Below are positions 16,128 through 24,606 of a stretch of 51,058 nt of DNA, in pieces. The stretch is taken from contig CALVQW010000014.1 of the NCBI GenBank assembly GCA_944358385.1, positions 1-51,058 on the forward strand, given 5' to 3'. This stretch comes from an uncultured Clostridia bacterium. Lineage in GTDB: Bacteria; Bacillota; Clostridia; Christensenellales; CAG-917. The notes under the pieces were generated by a model. It saw only the letters and a program-made list of their open reading frames with translations, was not told where the DNA came from and ran no database searches. The stretch's first letter is position 1; each line of letters begins with the position of its first letter. The translations under genes were made by a program, and so were the position numbers.

Positions 16128-18740
16128 ATGGAAGAGACCAAACAGTATCAAGTCGTGGACAGCGTCGAAAGACTCGAAGAGACCATCGCCCGCGTGCGTG
16201 AAGCTCAGAGAAAGTTCGCCGACTATACGCAGGAACAGGTGGACGCGATCTTCTTCGCAGCGGCTATGGCTGCCAACAAGCAGCGCATCCCGCTCGCCAA
16301 AATGGCTGTCGAGGAGACGGGCATGGGCGTCGTCGAGGACAAGGTGATCAAGAACCACTACGCCTCCGAGTACATCTACAACGCCTACCGTCACACCAAG
16401 ACCTGCGGCGTCATCGAAGAGGACAAGGCATTCGGCATCAAGAAGATAGCCGAACCCGTGGGCGTCGTGGGCGCGGTCATACCCACCACCAACCCCACTT
16501 CCACCGCCATCTTCAAGACACTCATCGCCTTGAAGACGCGCAACGGCATCATCATCAGCCCCCACCCCAGAGCCAAAAAGAGCACCATCGCGGCAGCCCG
16601 CATCATACTTGAAGCGGCTGTGAAAGCGGGTGCGCCCGAAGGCATCATCGGCTGGATCGACGTCCCCTCCCTCGAAATGACCAATCTGCTCATGAAAGAG
16701 TCCGACGTCATCCTCGCTACGGGCGGTCCCGGCATGGTGAAAGCGGCGTACTCTTCCGGCAAACCCGCCGTGGGCGTGGGCGCGGGCAACACTCCCGCCA
16801 TCATCGACGAGAGCGCGGACATCCTGCTCGCCGTCAACAGCATCATCCACTCCAAGACCTTCGACAACGGCATGATCTGCGCGTCCGAACAGTCCGTCAT
16901 CGTGCTGGACAAAGTGTACGACAAGGTGAAAAAGGAGTTCAAGGCGCGCGGCTGCTATTTCCTGAACCCCGAAGAGACGGAAAAAGTGCGCAAGACCATC
17001 ATCATCAACGGCGCGCTGAATGCCAAGATCGTCGGTCAGAAGGCAGCCAAGATCGCCGCTCTCGCGGGCGTGACCGTCCCCGAGGACACCAAGATCATCA
17101 TCGGCGAAGTGACCAGCGTGGACATCTCCGAGGAGTTCGCTCACGAGAAGCTCTCCCCCGTCCTCGCCATGTACCGCGCCAAGGATTTCTCGGACGCCCT
17201 CGACAAGGCGGAACACCTCATCGCGGACGGCGGCTACGGCCACACCTCCTCCCTCTACATCGACGTCATGACGGGCAAGGATAAGATCGAGGAATACACC
17301 CATCGCATGAAAACCTGCCGCGTGTTGCTCAACTCCCCCTCCTCCCAGGGCGGCATAGGCGACATCTACAACTTCAAGCTCACCCCCTCCCTCACCCTGG
17401 GATGCGGCAGCTGGGGCGGCAACAGCGTCAGCGAAAACGTGGGCGTCAAACACCTCATCAACATCAAGACCGTCGCGGAAAGGAGAGAGAATATGCTGTG
17501 GTTCAGAGCACCCGAAAAGGTGTACATCAAGAAGGGGTGCCTCCCCGTTGCCCTTGACGAACTCAAAAATGTCATGGGAAAAAAGAAAGCTTTTATTGTC
17601 ACGGACAGTTTTTTGTATCATAATGGATATACCAAGACCATCACCGACAAGCTGGACGAGATGGGCATCGCGCACACCACCTTCTTCAACGTCGCGCCCG
17701 ATCCCACTCTCGCCTGCGCCAAGGAAGGCACGGCGGCGATGCGCGCCTTTGAGCCTGACTGCATAATCGCGGTGGGCGGCGGCTCCGCCATGGATGCCGG
17801 CAAGATCATGTGGGTGCTTTACGAGCATCCGGAAGTGGATTTCATGGATCTCGCCATGCGCTTCATGGACATCAGAAAGCGCGTCTACACCTTCCCCAAG
17901 ATGGGCGAAAAGGCGTACTTCATCGCAGTCCCCACCTCCGCAGGTACGGGCAGCGAAGTCACTCCCTTCGCCGTCATCACCGACGAAAAGACGGGCGTGA
18001 AATATCCCCTCGCGGACTATGAGCTGATGCCCGACATGGCGATCGTGGACGCCGACATGATGATGAACGCGCCCAAGGGGCTGACCTCCGCGAGCGGCAT
18101 CGACGCGGTGACGCACGACATGGAAGCCATCGCCTCCATGATGGCGACGGATTACACCGACGGGCTTGCCATCCGCAGCTTGCAGATGATCTTCAAATAT
18201 CTCCCCCGTGCCTACGACAACGGTCCCAACGATCCCGAGGCGCGCGAGAAGATGGCAAACGCCGCCACTATGGCGGGCATGGCGTTCGCAAACGCCTTCC
18301 TCGGAGTGTGCCACTCCATGGCGCACAAGCTGGGTGCTTTCCACCACCTGCCCCACGGCGTGGCGAACGCGCTCATGATCGACGAAGTCATCCGCTTCAA
18401 CGCGGCGGAAGTCCCCGCAAAGATGGGCACCTTCCCGCAATACGATCATCCTCACACCCGCGCCCGTTACGCCGAAGTCGCCGACGCCCTCGGCATCAAA
18501 GGCAAGAACGACGCCGAGAAGGTGGAGAACCTCATCAAAGCCCTCGACGAGCTGAAAGAGAAGGTCGGCATCAAAAAGACCATCCGCGACTACGGCATCG
18601 ACGAGCAGGACTTCCTGGACAGGCTGGATGAGATGACGGAACAGGCGTTCGACGACCAGTGCACGGGCGCGAACCCCCGCTATCCGCTGATGAGCGAGAT
18701 CAAACAAATGTATCTCAACGCCTACTACGGCAACAAATAA
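16128..18740 (+). CDS. adhE: Bifunctional acetaldehyde-CoA/alcohol dehydrogenase AdhE
   Basis: 870 residues from the ATG at 16128 (AGGAGA upstream, 14 bp after rex). The N-terminal half is a CoA-acylating aldehyde dehydrogenase: PTTNPTSTAI near 119-128 and the active-site cysteine in FDNGMICASEQS near 245-256. The C-terminal half (from about 450) is an iron-dependent alcohol dehydrogenase with GGGSAMDAGK near 547 and the metal-binding His residues in CHSMAHKLGAFHHLPHG around 728-744. It reduces acetyl-CoA to ethanol with two NADH and forms spirosomes in relatives. Co-transcription with rex and hydrogenase genes fits NADH re-oxidation control. Confidence 0.97.
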   Translation: MEETKQYQVVDSVERLEETIARVREAQRKFADYTQEQVDAIFFAAAMAANKQRIPLAKMAVEETGMGVVEDKVIKNHYASEYIYNAYRHTKTCGVIEEDKAFGIKKIAEPVGVVGAVIPTTNPTSTAIFKTLIALKTRNGIIISPHPRAKKSTIAAARIILEAAVKAGAPEGIIGWIDVPSLEMTNLLMKESDVILATGGPGMVKAAYSSGKPAVGVGAGNTPAIIDESADILLAVNSIIHSKTFDNGMICASEQSVIVLDKVYDKVKKEFKARGCYFLNPEETEKVRKTIIINGALNAKIVGQKAAKIAALAGVTVPEDTKIIIGEVTSVDISEEFAHEKLSPVLAMYRAKDFSDALDKAEHLIADGGYGHTSSLYIDVMTGKDKIEEYTHRMKTCRVLLNSPSSQGGIGDIYNFKLTPSLTLGCGSWGGNSVSENVGVKHLINIKTVAERRENMLWFRAPEKVYIKKGCLPVALDELKNVMGKKKAFIVTDSFLYHNGYTKTITDKLDEMGIAHTTFFNVAPDPTLACAKEGTAAMRAFEPDCIIAVGGGSAMDAGKIMWVLYEHPEVDFMDLAMRFMDIRKRVYTFPKMGEKAYFIAVPTSAGTGSEVTPFAVITDEKTGVKYPLADYELMPDMAIVDADMMMNAPKGLTSASGIDAVTHDMEAIASMMATDYTDGLAIRSLQMIFKYLPRAYDNGPNDPEAREKMANAATMAGMAFANAFLGVCHSMAHKLGAFHHLPHGVANALMIDEVIRFNAAEVPAKMGTFPQYDHPHTRARYAEVADALGIKGKNDAEKVENLIKALDELKEKVGIKKTIRDYGIDEQDFLDRLDEMTEQAFDDQCTGANPRYPLMSEIKQMYLNAYYGNK

Positions 18741-18749
18741 GGAGGGAAT

Positions 18750-19502
18750 ATGAACACCGATAAGGTCATCGCCGTTCGCACCACCAAGACCGTCTACCGC
18801 GATGGGGACAAGGTCATCAAGGTCTTCGACGAACACTACTCCAAGGCGGACATCCTCAACGAAGCTCTCAATCAGGCGCGCGTCGAAGAGACCGGCCTGA
18901 ACATTCCCAAGCTGCTCGAGGTCACCAAGGTGGGCGGCAGATGGGCGATCGTCATGGACTACATCAAGGGCAAGACTCTCGCACAGCTCATGCAGGAGAA
19001 CCCCGACAAGCTGGACGAGTATCTCAACCTCTTTGTGGACCTGCAAATGGAGATCCACTCCAAGCGCGCTCCCCTGCTCAACAAGCTGAAGGACAAGATG
19101 AACCGCAAGATCTCGCAGGCGGATCTCACCGCGACCATCCGCTACGATCTGCACACCCGTCTCGAAGCCATGCCCAAGCACAACAAGGTGTGCCACGGCG
19201 ACTACAACCCCAGCAACATCATCATCTCGGACGTGGACGGCAAACCCTATGTCATCGACTGGTCGCACGCGACGCAGGGCAACGCCTCTGCGGACGTGGC
19301 GCGCACCTTCCTCCTCTTCACGCTGGACGGCAAGCCCGAACTCGCAGAGAAGTATATGACTCTCTTCTGCCTGAAAAGCGACACCGCAAAACAGTATGTG
19401 CAGAAGTGGATCCCCATCGTCGCAGCCTCCCAGATGGTCAAGGAAAAATCCGAAGAGAGAGAGTTCCTGCTCCACTGGGTGGACGTCGTCGACTACGAGT
19501 GA
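18750..19502 (+). CDS. APH-fold kinase within the hydrogenase operon
   Basis: 250 residues. The catalytic loop CHGDYNPSNIII (HxDxxxxN) lies at about 149-160 and the metal-binding VIDWSHA at about 168-174; an N-terminal nucleotide-binding lobe includes DKVIKVF near 20-26. GGAGGG stands just before the start and nine bases separate it from adhE. The fold is that of aminoglycoside phosphotransferase/choline kinase, but the position between adhE and a sensory hydrogenase, with a PP2C-type phosphatase gene two genes further, suggests a role in a regulatory or metabolic phosphorylation linked to redox state. That is inference; the substrate is unknown. Confidence 0.8.
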   Translation: MNTDKVIAVRTTKTVYRDGDKVIKVFDEHYSKADILNEALNQARVEETGLNIPKLLEVTKVGGRWAIVMDYIKGKTLAQLMQENPDKLDEYLNLFVDLQMEIHSKRAPLLNKLKDKMNRKISQADLTATIRYDLHTRLEAMPKHNKVCHGDYNPSNIIISDVDGKPYVIDWSHATQGNASADVARTFLLFTLDGKPELAEKYMTLFCLKSDTAKQYVQKWIPIVAASQMVKEKSEEREFLLHWVDVVDYE

Positions 19503-19521
19503 GCGGAAATAGGGAGAAATT

Positions 19522-19770
19522 ATGGTCAAAGTCACGGTTTGCATCGGCAGTTCCTGTCACCTGAAGGGTTCCCGTCAGGTGGTGGAAGAGCTGCAGTATC
19601 TCATCAACAAACACGACCTCGAAGACAAAGTGGACCTCGGCGGCACCTTCTGCATGGGCAAATGCGGCGAGGACGGGGTGAGTGTGACGGTGGACGGTGA
19701 GTACTTCGCCGTCAAACCCGAAAACGTCCTGGACCTTTTCACGGACGTCATAATGAAAAAAGCAAAGTGA
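19522..19770 (+). CDS. Thioredoxin-like [2Fe-2S] ferredoxin (NuoE/HydC C-terminal type)
   Basis: 82 residues. Four cysteines in the pattern C7-x4-C12 ... C44-x3-C48 (VCIGSSCHLKG, then GGTFCMGKCGEDG) match the [2Fe-2S] site of the thioredoxin-like ferredoxins found as NuoE or HydC C-terminal domains. It would carry single electrons between the neighbouring redox proteins, possibly to the HydS-like sensor or the second hydrogenase. It is smaller than full NuoE (about 160 residues) and lacks the N-terminal helical part. Confidence 0.85.
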   Translation: MVKVTVCIGSSCHLKGSRQVVEELQYLINKHDLEDKVDLGGTFCMGKCGEDGVSVTVDGEYFAVKPENVLDLFTDVIMKKAK

Positions 19771-19776
19771 CGATGC

Positions 19777-19874
19777 CCCCGGCGGATCTCCGCCGGGGAC
19801 GACTCTGTCCCGCGGCGTCCCCGCGGAGCTGCTTCCCGACGCAGCGCAATAAGGCAGCCGCACGGTCGGCTGCC
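19777..19874 (+). promoter_or_regulatory. Three consecutive hairpins in the intergenic leader of hydS
   Basis: CCCCGGCGG/CCGCCGGGG (19777-19798, loop ATCT), a CCGCGG/CCGCGG pair (about 19810-19826) and GGCAGCCG/CGGCTGCC (19853-19874). None has a T-run, so they are more likely mRNA-processing or stability elements that uncouple hydS expression from adhE than terminators. Confidence 0.5.
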
Positions 19875-19899
19875 CGTCCCGTTTAAGGAGAGAGGGATA

Positions 19900-21606
19900 A
19901 TGGCATCAGCATCGCCCTATCTGGATTTCAAGAACGCGAAGTGCAAGGATTGCTTCAAGTGCCTGCGCGAATGCCCCGTCAAAGCCATCCGATATGAGAA
20001 CCATCAGGCGAAAATCATCGAGCAGAGATGCATACTCTGCGGCAGATGCACCCTCGTCTGCCCGCAGAACGCCAAGCAGGTGCACAGCGAGACGGAGAGC
20101 GTCCTCGCGCTGCTTGCGAGCGGCAGAAAGGTGGTGGCGAGCCTCGCCCCCTCATTTGTCTCCGCATTCGACACGCAGGACTTCGAAGTGATGCGCGCCG
20201 CCCTACTCTCCCTGGGTTTTGCGGACGTGGAGGAGACCGCGGTGGGCGCGAAAGCCGTCACGGAGGAATACGGACGGCTGCTCGCAACGGGCGAGTTCAA
20301 GAACTTCATCACCTCCGCCTGCCCCGCCGTCAACCGCATGATCCGCATCTACTACCCCGAAGCGTTGAAATATCTCGCTCCCGTCGCCTCCCCCATGGTG
20401 GCGCACGCGAGGATGATAAAAAAGCGCGATCCCGATGCGGCGATCGTTTTCATTGGGCCGTGCATCGCCAAAAAACGTGAAGCCGCGGAGAGCGGCATAA
20501 TTGACGGTGTGCTCACATTCGAGGAGTTGAACGCCGTTTTTGAACGGAAAAACATCGTGTTGCGCGAGATAGAGCGTGAGCGCGCGGACAGCGACGGCAG
20601 CCTCAGAGCCAGATACTACCCCATCCCGCGCGGCATCATCAAGAGCTTCGACTCCCTGCCCGAAGGCTATGAATATGTGGCGGTGGACGGCGTGGAACGC
20701 TGCGCCGAGGCTTTGAAGGAGATAGACGATCTTTCCGGACTTTTCCTCGAACTCAACTGTTGCGAACACGCCTGCATAGGCGGTCCGTGCAGTCTGCCCG
20801 CCGCAAAGGGCGGATATATCAAGAGCAACGAAAACGTGCGCAAATATGCCGCAAAGGGTGACGCGCCTCTCGCGGAGAAGGGAGATATGCCCGACCTCAC
20901 CGAGAAGCACCCCCGCGTCATTCTGGACGATTTCGTCCCGAGCGAGAAGGACATCCGCGCCGTGCTCGCCAAGACGGGCAAGAACTCCCCCGAGGACGAA
21001 CTCAACTGCGGCGCGTGCGGCTACTCCACCTGCCGCGAAAAGGCGATCGCGGTGCTCAACGGATATGCGGACATCGAGATGTGTCTGCCCTATATGCGCA
21101 GCCGCGCCGAGTCAATGAGCAACGAGATCATCCAGAACACCCCCAACGGCATAGTGCTGATGGCGGACGATTTCAAGATCCTCGACATCAACGCCCGCGC
21201 CATGAAGCTGCTGGGAATCACCGAACACGACGTCAAGGGGATGTACGCCTTCGAGTGCTTTGACGCAGAAGAATTCATCGCCGCGGCGACCAAGGGCAGG
21301 AACGTGAGCAAGAAACGGGTGTTCGTGGCGAGGACTAAGAAGTATATCGAACTCTCCGTCGTCCTCTTGCAGGAACACAAGGTGCTCTTCGGCGTCATGA
21401 AGGACATCACCGAGAGCGTGGAATATGACGAAAAGCTCAACGCCGTCAAGATGAAGACGCTCGCCACCACGGACGAAGTGATCAAAAAGCAGATGCGCGT
21501 GGCGCAGGAGATAGCCTCCCTGCTCGGCGAGACCACCGCGGAGACCAAGGTGGCTCTGAGCAAACTGAAAGAGACGCTCGCGCCCCGCGACGACGAGGAA
21601 AACTGA
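19900..21606 (+). CDS. hydS: HydS-like sensory [FeFe]-hydrogenase with PAS domain
   Basis: 568 residues. Order: two [4Fe-4S] ferredoxin motifs (C15/18/21/25 and C43/46/49/53), an H-cluster domain (about 75-310), a 4Fe-4S domain with NCGACGYSTC near 368-378 and a further Cys near 394, a PAS domain (about 405-510) and a C-terminal helical tail. H-cluster motifs are TSACPA (138-143), IGPCIAKK (185-192) and NCCEHACIGGPC (about 286-297). In catalytic enzymes the first motif reads TSCCP; the first Cys is the proton shuttle and is Ala here. That change and the PAS domain are features of group C (sensory) [FeFe]-hydrogenases. The next gene, a SpoIIE-type phosphatase overlapping by one base, is the likely output partner. 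Confidence 0.87.
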   Translation: MASASPYLDFKNAKCKDCFKCLRECPVKAIRYENHQAKIIEQRCILCGRCTLVCPQNAKQVHSETESVLALLASGRKVVASLAPSFVSAFDTQDFEVMRAALLSLGFADVEETAVGAKAVTEEYGRLLATGEFKNFITSACPAVNRMIRIYYPEALKYLAPVASPMVAHARMIKKRDPDAAIVFIGPCIAKKREAAESGIIDGVLTFEELNAVFERKNIVLREIERERADSDGSLRARYYPIPRGIIKSFDSLPEGYEYVAVDGVERCAEALKEIDDLSGLFLELNCCEHACIGGPCSLPAAKGGYIKSNENVRKYAAKGDAPLAEKGDMPDLTEKHPRVILDDFVPSEKDIRAVLAKTGKNSPEDELNCGACGYSTCREKAIAVLNGYADIEMCLPYMRSRAESMSNEIIQNTPNGIVLMADDFKILDINARAMKLLGITEHDVKGMYAFECFDAEEFIAAATKGRNVSKKRVFVARTKKYIELSVVLLQEHKVLFGVMKDITESVEYDEKLNAVKMKTLATTDEVIKKQMRVAQEIASLLGETTAETKVALSKLKETLAPRDDEEN

Positions 21607-22769
21607 TGGAAAAGCTCGTGCTCGAACAAGGTTACACCTCCCTCAACAAGAAGGGCGAGGAGCTGTGCGGCGACAAGGTGGAGTGCATCTCGGAGAACGG
21701 GCGCACCACTCTGGTGCTTGCCGACGGGCTGGGGAGCGGCGTGAAAGCCAACATCCTCGCCACCCTCACTTCCAAGATCCTCTGCACGATGGTCTCCAAT
21801 GAGATGAGCATGGACGAGTGTGTGGAGACGGTGGTGCAGACTCTGCCCGTATGCAAGGTGCGCGGCGTGGCGTACGCCACCTTCTCGGTGGTGCATCTGG
21901 GCGAGGACGGCAAGGGCTGGCTGTTTGAGTTCGACAACCCGGAAGCCATCCTCATCCGCGACGGCAAATGCGCCGATCTCGAACGCGTGGAGCGCGACAT
22001 CCTGGGCAAAAAGGTGTACGGCACGCGGCTGGAACTCGGCGCGGACGACTACATCGTGCTGATGTCTGACGGCGTCATACACGCGGGCATAGGGATGTTG
22101 CTCAACTTCGGCTGGCTGAGAAAAGACGTCAAGGACTATCTGGACAAGAACTTCAGAAAGGGGATGTCCGCACGCGGCGTGGCGTGTATGCTCGCGGGCG
22201 CGTGCAACGACCTTTATATGGGCAAGCCCGGCGACGACACCACGGTGGCGGTGGTGCGTGCGCGCGAATACTGCCCCGTCCGCATAATGGTGGGACCTCC
22301 CGTGGAGAGGGATCAGGACGACTTCTACATCTCCCGCTTTCTCGGCGGCGAGGGGAAGAAGGTGGTGTGCGGCGGGACAAGCTCGCAGATCGTGGCGAGA
22401 CACCTCGGCGAAAGGGTGTCCGCGTCCTTCGACTTCCCCGACAAGGACGTGCCGCCCATAGGATACATAAAGGGCATCGACCTCACCACGGAAGGGGTGC
22501 TGACCCTGCGCAAACTGCTGGAACTCAGCGAACGCTGGCTGTCCACCTCCGACCTCACCCCCAAACACTCGGAGAAAAAGGACGGCGCATCGCTGCTTGC
22601 CAACATGCTCTTCGAGTACGCCACGCACGTCACCTTCTTTGTGGGACAGAGCATCAACGCGGCGCATCAGGGACTGCCCATCGACACGACGATGAAGCTG
22701 AAACTTGTGGAAAGCATAGCGGCGAATCTCCGCCTCGCGGGGAAAGAGGTGGAACTCAACTACGACTAA
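21606..22769 (+). CDS. SpoIIE/PP2C-family serine phosphatase
   Basis: 387 residues. The PP2C metal-site motifs are visible: VLADGLGSG (about 36-44), LMSDGVIHAG (about 154-163) and GDDTTVAVVR (about 210-219). The C-terminal 165 residues are separate, with no family I can name. The start overlaps the hydS stop (TGATG), so the two are translationally coupled. Phosphatases of this type are repeatedly found beside group C sensory hydrogenases, which supports a path from H2 or redox sensing to dephosphorylation of an unknown protein. No anti-sigma or STAS partner is encoded nearby. Confidence 0.85.
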   Translation: MEKLVLEQGYTSLNKKGEELCGDKVECISENGRTTLVLADGLGSGVKANILATLTSKILCTMVSNEMSMDECVETVVQTLPVCKVRGVAYATFSVVHLGEDGKGWLFEFDNPEAILIRDGKCADLERVERDILGKKVYGTRLELGADDYIVLMSDGVIHAGIGMLLNFGWLRKDVKDYLDKNFRKGMSARGVACMLAGACNDLYMGKPGDDTTVAVVRAREYCPVRIMVGPPVERDQDDFYISRFLGGEGKKVVCGGTSSQIVARHLGERVSASFDFPDKDVPPIGYIKGIDLTTEGVLTLRKLLELSERWLSTSDLTPKHSEKKDGASLLANMLFEYATHVTFFVGQSINAAHQGLPIDTTMKLKLVESIAANLRLAGKEVELNYD

Positions 22770-22793
22770 ACTCGGCGCAAAACGCGCTTTATA

Positions 22794-22827
22794 GCACTAA
22801 AACGCGGGCGTAAAACCGCGTTAGTGC
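22794..22827 (+). promoter_or_regulatory. Strong mRNA hairpin before the second hydrogenase gene
   Basis: GCACTAA-a-ACGCGG (22794-22807) pairs with CCGCGTTAGTGC (22816-22827) in the 94-bp gap; one bulged A. No T-run follows, so a processing or stabilising role is more likely than termination. Confidence 0.45.
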
Positions 22828-22863
22828 GGAAAACACATCAACTCCGACGGAGAGATTCAGGAA

Positions 22864-24363
22864 ATGGACGACATCAAGAAACGCAGAAAGTTCGATACCA
22901 AAGTGCAGTATCTTCAATATAAAGTGTTGCGCGAAGTCGCGCGCGGCGCGTGGAACGGCGACCTCATCGACCGCATAACGGAGATCCCCAAGACCATCAT
23001 ACCCGGCAACGTCCCCACCATGAGATGCTGCGTGTATAAGGAGCGCGCCATCATCTCCGAGCGCGTCAGGCTGGCTATGGGCGGCGACCGCAGCAACCCC
23101 AACGTCATAGAGGTCATAGACATCGCCTGTGACGACTGCCCTGCGGGCGGATATGAGGTGACCAACGCCTGCCGCGGATGCCTCGCGCACCGCTGTGATG
23201 ACGTTTGCAGACGCAACGCCATCTCCTTCGATCATCAGCAGAAGGCGCACATCGACAAGAACCTGTGCGTGGAGTGCGGACAATGCGCCAAGGTGTGTCC
23301 CTACACCGCCATCGTCTCCCGCCGCCGTCCCTGCGAGTACGCCTGCAAGATCAAAGCCATCTCCATGAACGAGAACAAGGCGGCGAGCATCGACAACGAC
23401 AAGTGCATCGCGTGCGGCGCGTGCGTCTATCAATGCCCCTTCGGCGCGATCATCGACAAGAGCTACATCCTCGACGTCATAGATATGATCGGCAAGAGCA
23501 AGGACAACACCGCCTACAAGATGTACGCCGTCGTCGCCCCCTCGGTGTCCAGCCAATTCACCTACGCCAAACTCGGTCAGGTGGTGACTGGCATACGCAA
23601 GCTCGGCTTCTTCAACGTGGTGGAAGCGGCTCTCGGCGCGGACATGGTGGCATACAAAGAGGCGGAAGAGCTGAAAGAAAAGGGCTTCCTCACCTCCTCC
23701 TGCTGCCCCGCTTTCGTGGACTACATCAAAAAGCAGTTCCCGGACATCGCGCCGCACATCTCGGAGAATCTCTCTCCCGCCGCCACCATCGCAAAGTACA
23801 TCAAGAGCACGTCCTCTCCCTGCCGCGTGGTGTTCATCGGTCCCTGCACGGCGAAGAAGATGGAGTTCCAGAAACCGGAAGTGCGCCCGTACATCGACTC
23901 TGTCATCACCTTCGAGGAGTTGCAGGCACTCTTCGACTCCCGCGACATCGACCTGGAGAAGCTTTCCGAGAGCGCGCTGGACAATGCCTCCTATTTCGGC
24001 AGGATATTCGCGCGCAGCGGCGGCATTACGGACGCGGTGGCGCAGGCGATCAGGGAGCAGGGGGAGACGGACTTTGAGTATAAGCCCGTCACCTGCGACG
24101 GCATCGAGGCGTGCAGGACAGCCCTGCTCAAAAAGTCCAAAGGTGTACTGGACGCCAATTTCATAGAAGGTATGGCATGCGTGGACGGCTGCATCGGCGG
24201 CGCGGGATGCCTCACCCACGGCGAAAAGAACAAGCGGGAAGTGGACGCCTACGGCAAACTCGCGCTGGAAAAGAGCATCTCGGACGCGATCAGCGTGCTC
24301 AATCTCTCCGTCGCGGAGGATCCTCTGCCCGTCGAGACCGCGAAAGAAGGCGACAAAAAGTGA
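22864..24363 (+). CDS. [FeFe]-hydrogenase, probably group B
   Basis: 499 residues. The N-terminal part contains several iron-sulfur cysteine sets: CRGCLAHRCDDVC near 100-112, CVECGQCAKVC near 137-147 and CIACGACVYQC near 182-192. The H-cluster domain follows with TSSCCPA (277-283, both cysteines kept), IGPCTAKKMEF (325-335) and EGMACVDGCIGGAGC (about 434-448). The GPC-type second motif and the ACVDGC third motif differ from group A enzymes and fit group B, whose physiological direction is unsettled. It probably exchanges electrons with ferredoxin to make or use H2. As last gene of the rex operon it is likely under NADH-dependent control. There is no clear terminator before the next promoter. 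Confidence 0.9.
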   Translation: MDDIKKRRKFDTKVQYLQYKVLREVARGAWNGDLIDRITEIPKTIIPGNVPTMRCCVYKERAIISERVRLAMGGDRSNPNVIEVIDIACDDCPAGGYEVTNACRGCLAHRCDDVCRRNAISFDHQQKAHIDKNLCVECGQCAKVCPYTAIVSRRRPCEYACKIKAISMNENKAASIDNDKCIACGACVYQCPFGAIIDKSYILDVIDMIGKSKDNTAYKMYAVVAPSVSSQFTYAKLGQVVTGIRKLGFFNVVEAALGADMVAYKEAEELKEKGFLTSSCCPAFVDYIKKQFPDIAPHISENLSPAATIAKYIKSTSSPCRVVFIGPCTAKKMEFQKPEVRPYIDSVITFEELQALFDSRDIDLEKLSESALDNASYFGRIFARSGGITDAVAQAIREQGETDFEYKPVTCDGIEACRTALLKKSKGVLDANFIEGMACVDGCIGGAGCLTHGEKNKREVDAYGKLALEKSISDAISVLNLSVAEDPLPVETAKEGDKK

Positions 24364-24393
24364 ATTATGCGCGACGCAAGTTGCCAAAACAGG

Positions 24394-24422
24394 TTGACAA
24401 TGCGGCAAATGCGTTTTATATT
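24394..24422 (+). promoter_or_regulatory. SigA promoter of the aromatic amino acid operon
   Basis: Perfect TTGACA (24394-24399), 17-bp spacer, TATATT (24417-24422). Transcription would start near 24429, only about eight bases before the leader peptide ATG. Confidence 0.88.
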
Positions 24423-24436
24423 ATCGGTGAAGAACT

Positions 24437-24523
24437 ATGAAAAACGTCCGCACCAACAGCTACGCATACTTTTACTTTAAGGGCTTTTATCTCGGAAGCC
24501 CCTCTTTCGGTATGCGCGGATAA
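24437..24523 (+). CDS. Tyr/Phe-rich attenuator leader peptide
   Basis: A 28-codon frame ending in TAA. Codons 9-18 read Tyr-Ala-Tyr-Phe-Tyr-Phe-Lys-Gly-Phe-Tyr; in total four Tyr and four Phe in 28. It lies between a consensus promoter and an intrinsic terminator in front of the complete Phe/Tyr biosynthesis operon. That is the layout of pheL-type leader peptides: stalling at Tyr or Phe codons when the charged tRNA is scarce controls the downstream terminator. There is hardly any 5' untranslated sequence, so translation may start leaderless or with GGTGAAG as a weak ribosome site. Confidence 0.85.
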   Translation: MKNVRTNSYAYFYFKGFYLGSPSFGMRG

Positions 24524-24575
24524 GGTGTGTTGAATGCACTCGGACAAGACCGCCATACCGGCGGTCTTTTTGTTT
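24463..24575 (+). promoter_or_regulatory. Transcription attenuator (segments 1-4) of the aro operon
   Basis: Four segments can be read. Segment 1, CGCATAC (24463-24469), lies within the Tyr codons and pairs with GTATGCG (24510-24516). Segment 2, CGGTATG-c-GCGG (24508-24519), pairs with segment 3, CCGCCATACCG (24550-24560), with one bulged base. Segment 3/4, AAGACCGCC/GGCGGTCTT (24546-24568), is a perfect 9-bp terminator stem followed by TTTTTGTTT. A ribosome stalled on the Tyr/Phe run would cover segment 1, free segment 2, and let 2:3 form, which destroys the terminator. Confidence 0.85.
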
Positions 24576-24606
24576 GAGAGCGGACAAAGCAGGAGAAAAC
24601 ACAGGT

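Noticed and set aside
15939..19544. A 1201-codon open frame on the minus strand across rex, adhE and the kinase gene
   Set aside because: It is antisense to three well-supported genes; long shadow frames arise from the codon bias of GC-rich genes, and the peptide is His/Val/Asp-rich with no family features.
24364..24436. A T-box leader before the aro operon
   Set aside because: The leader is too short, has no AGGGTGG-like T-box sequence, and the terminator is explained by leader-peptide attenuation.
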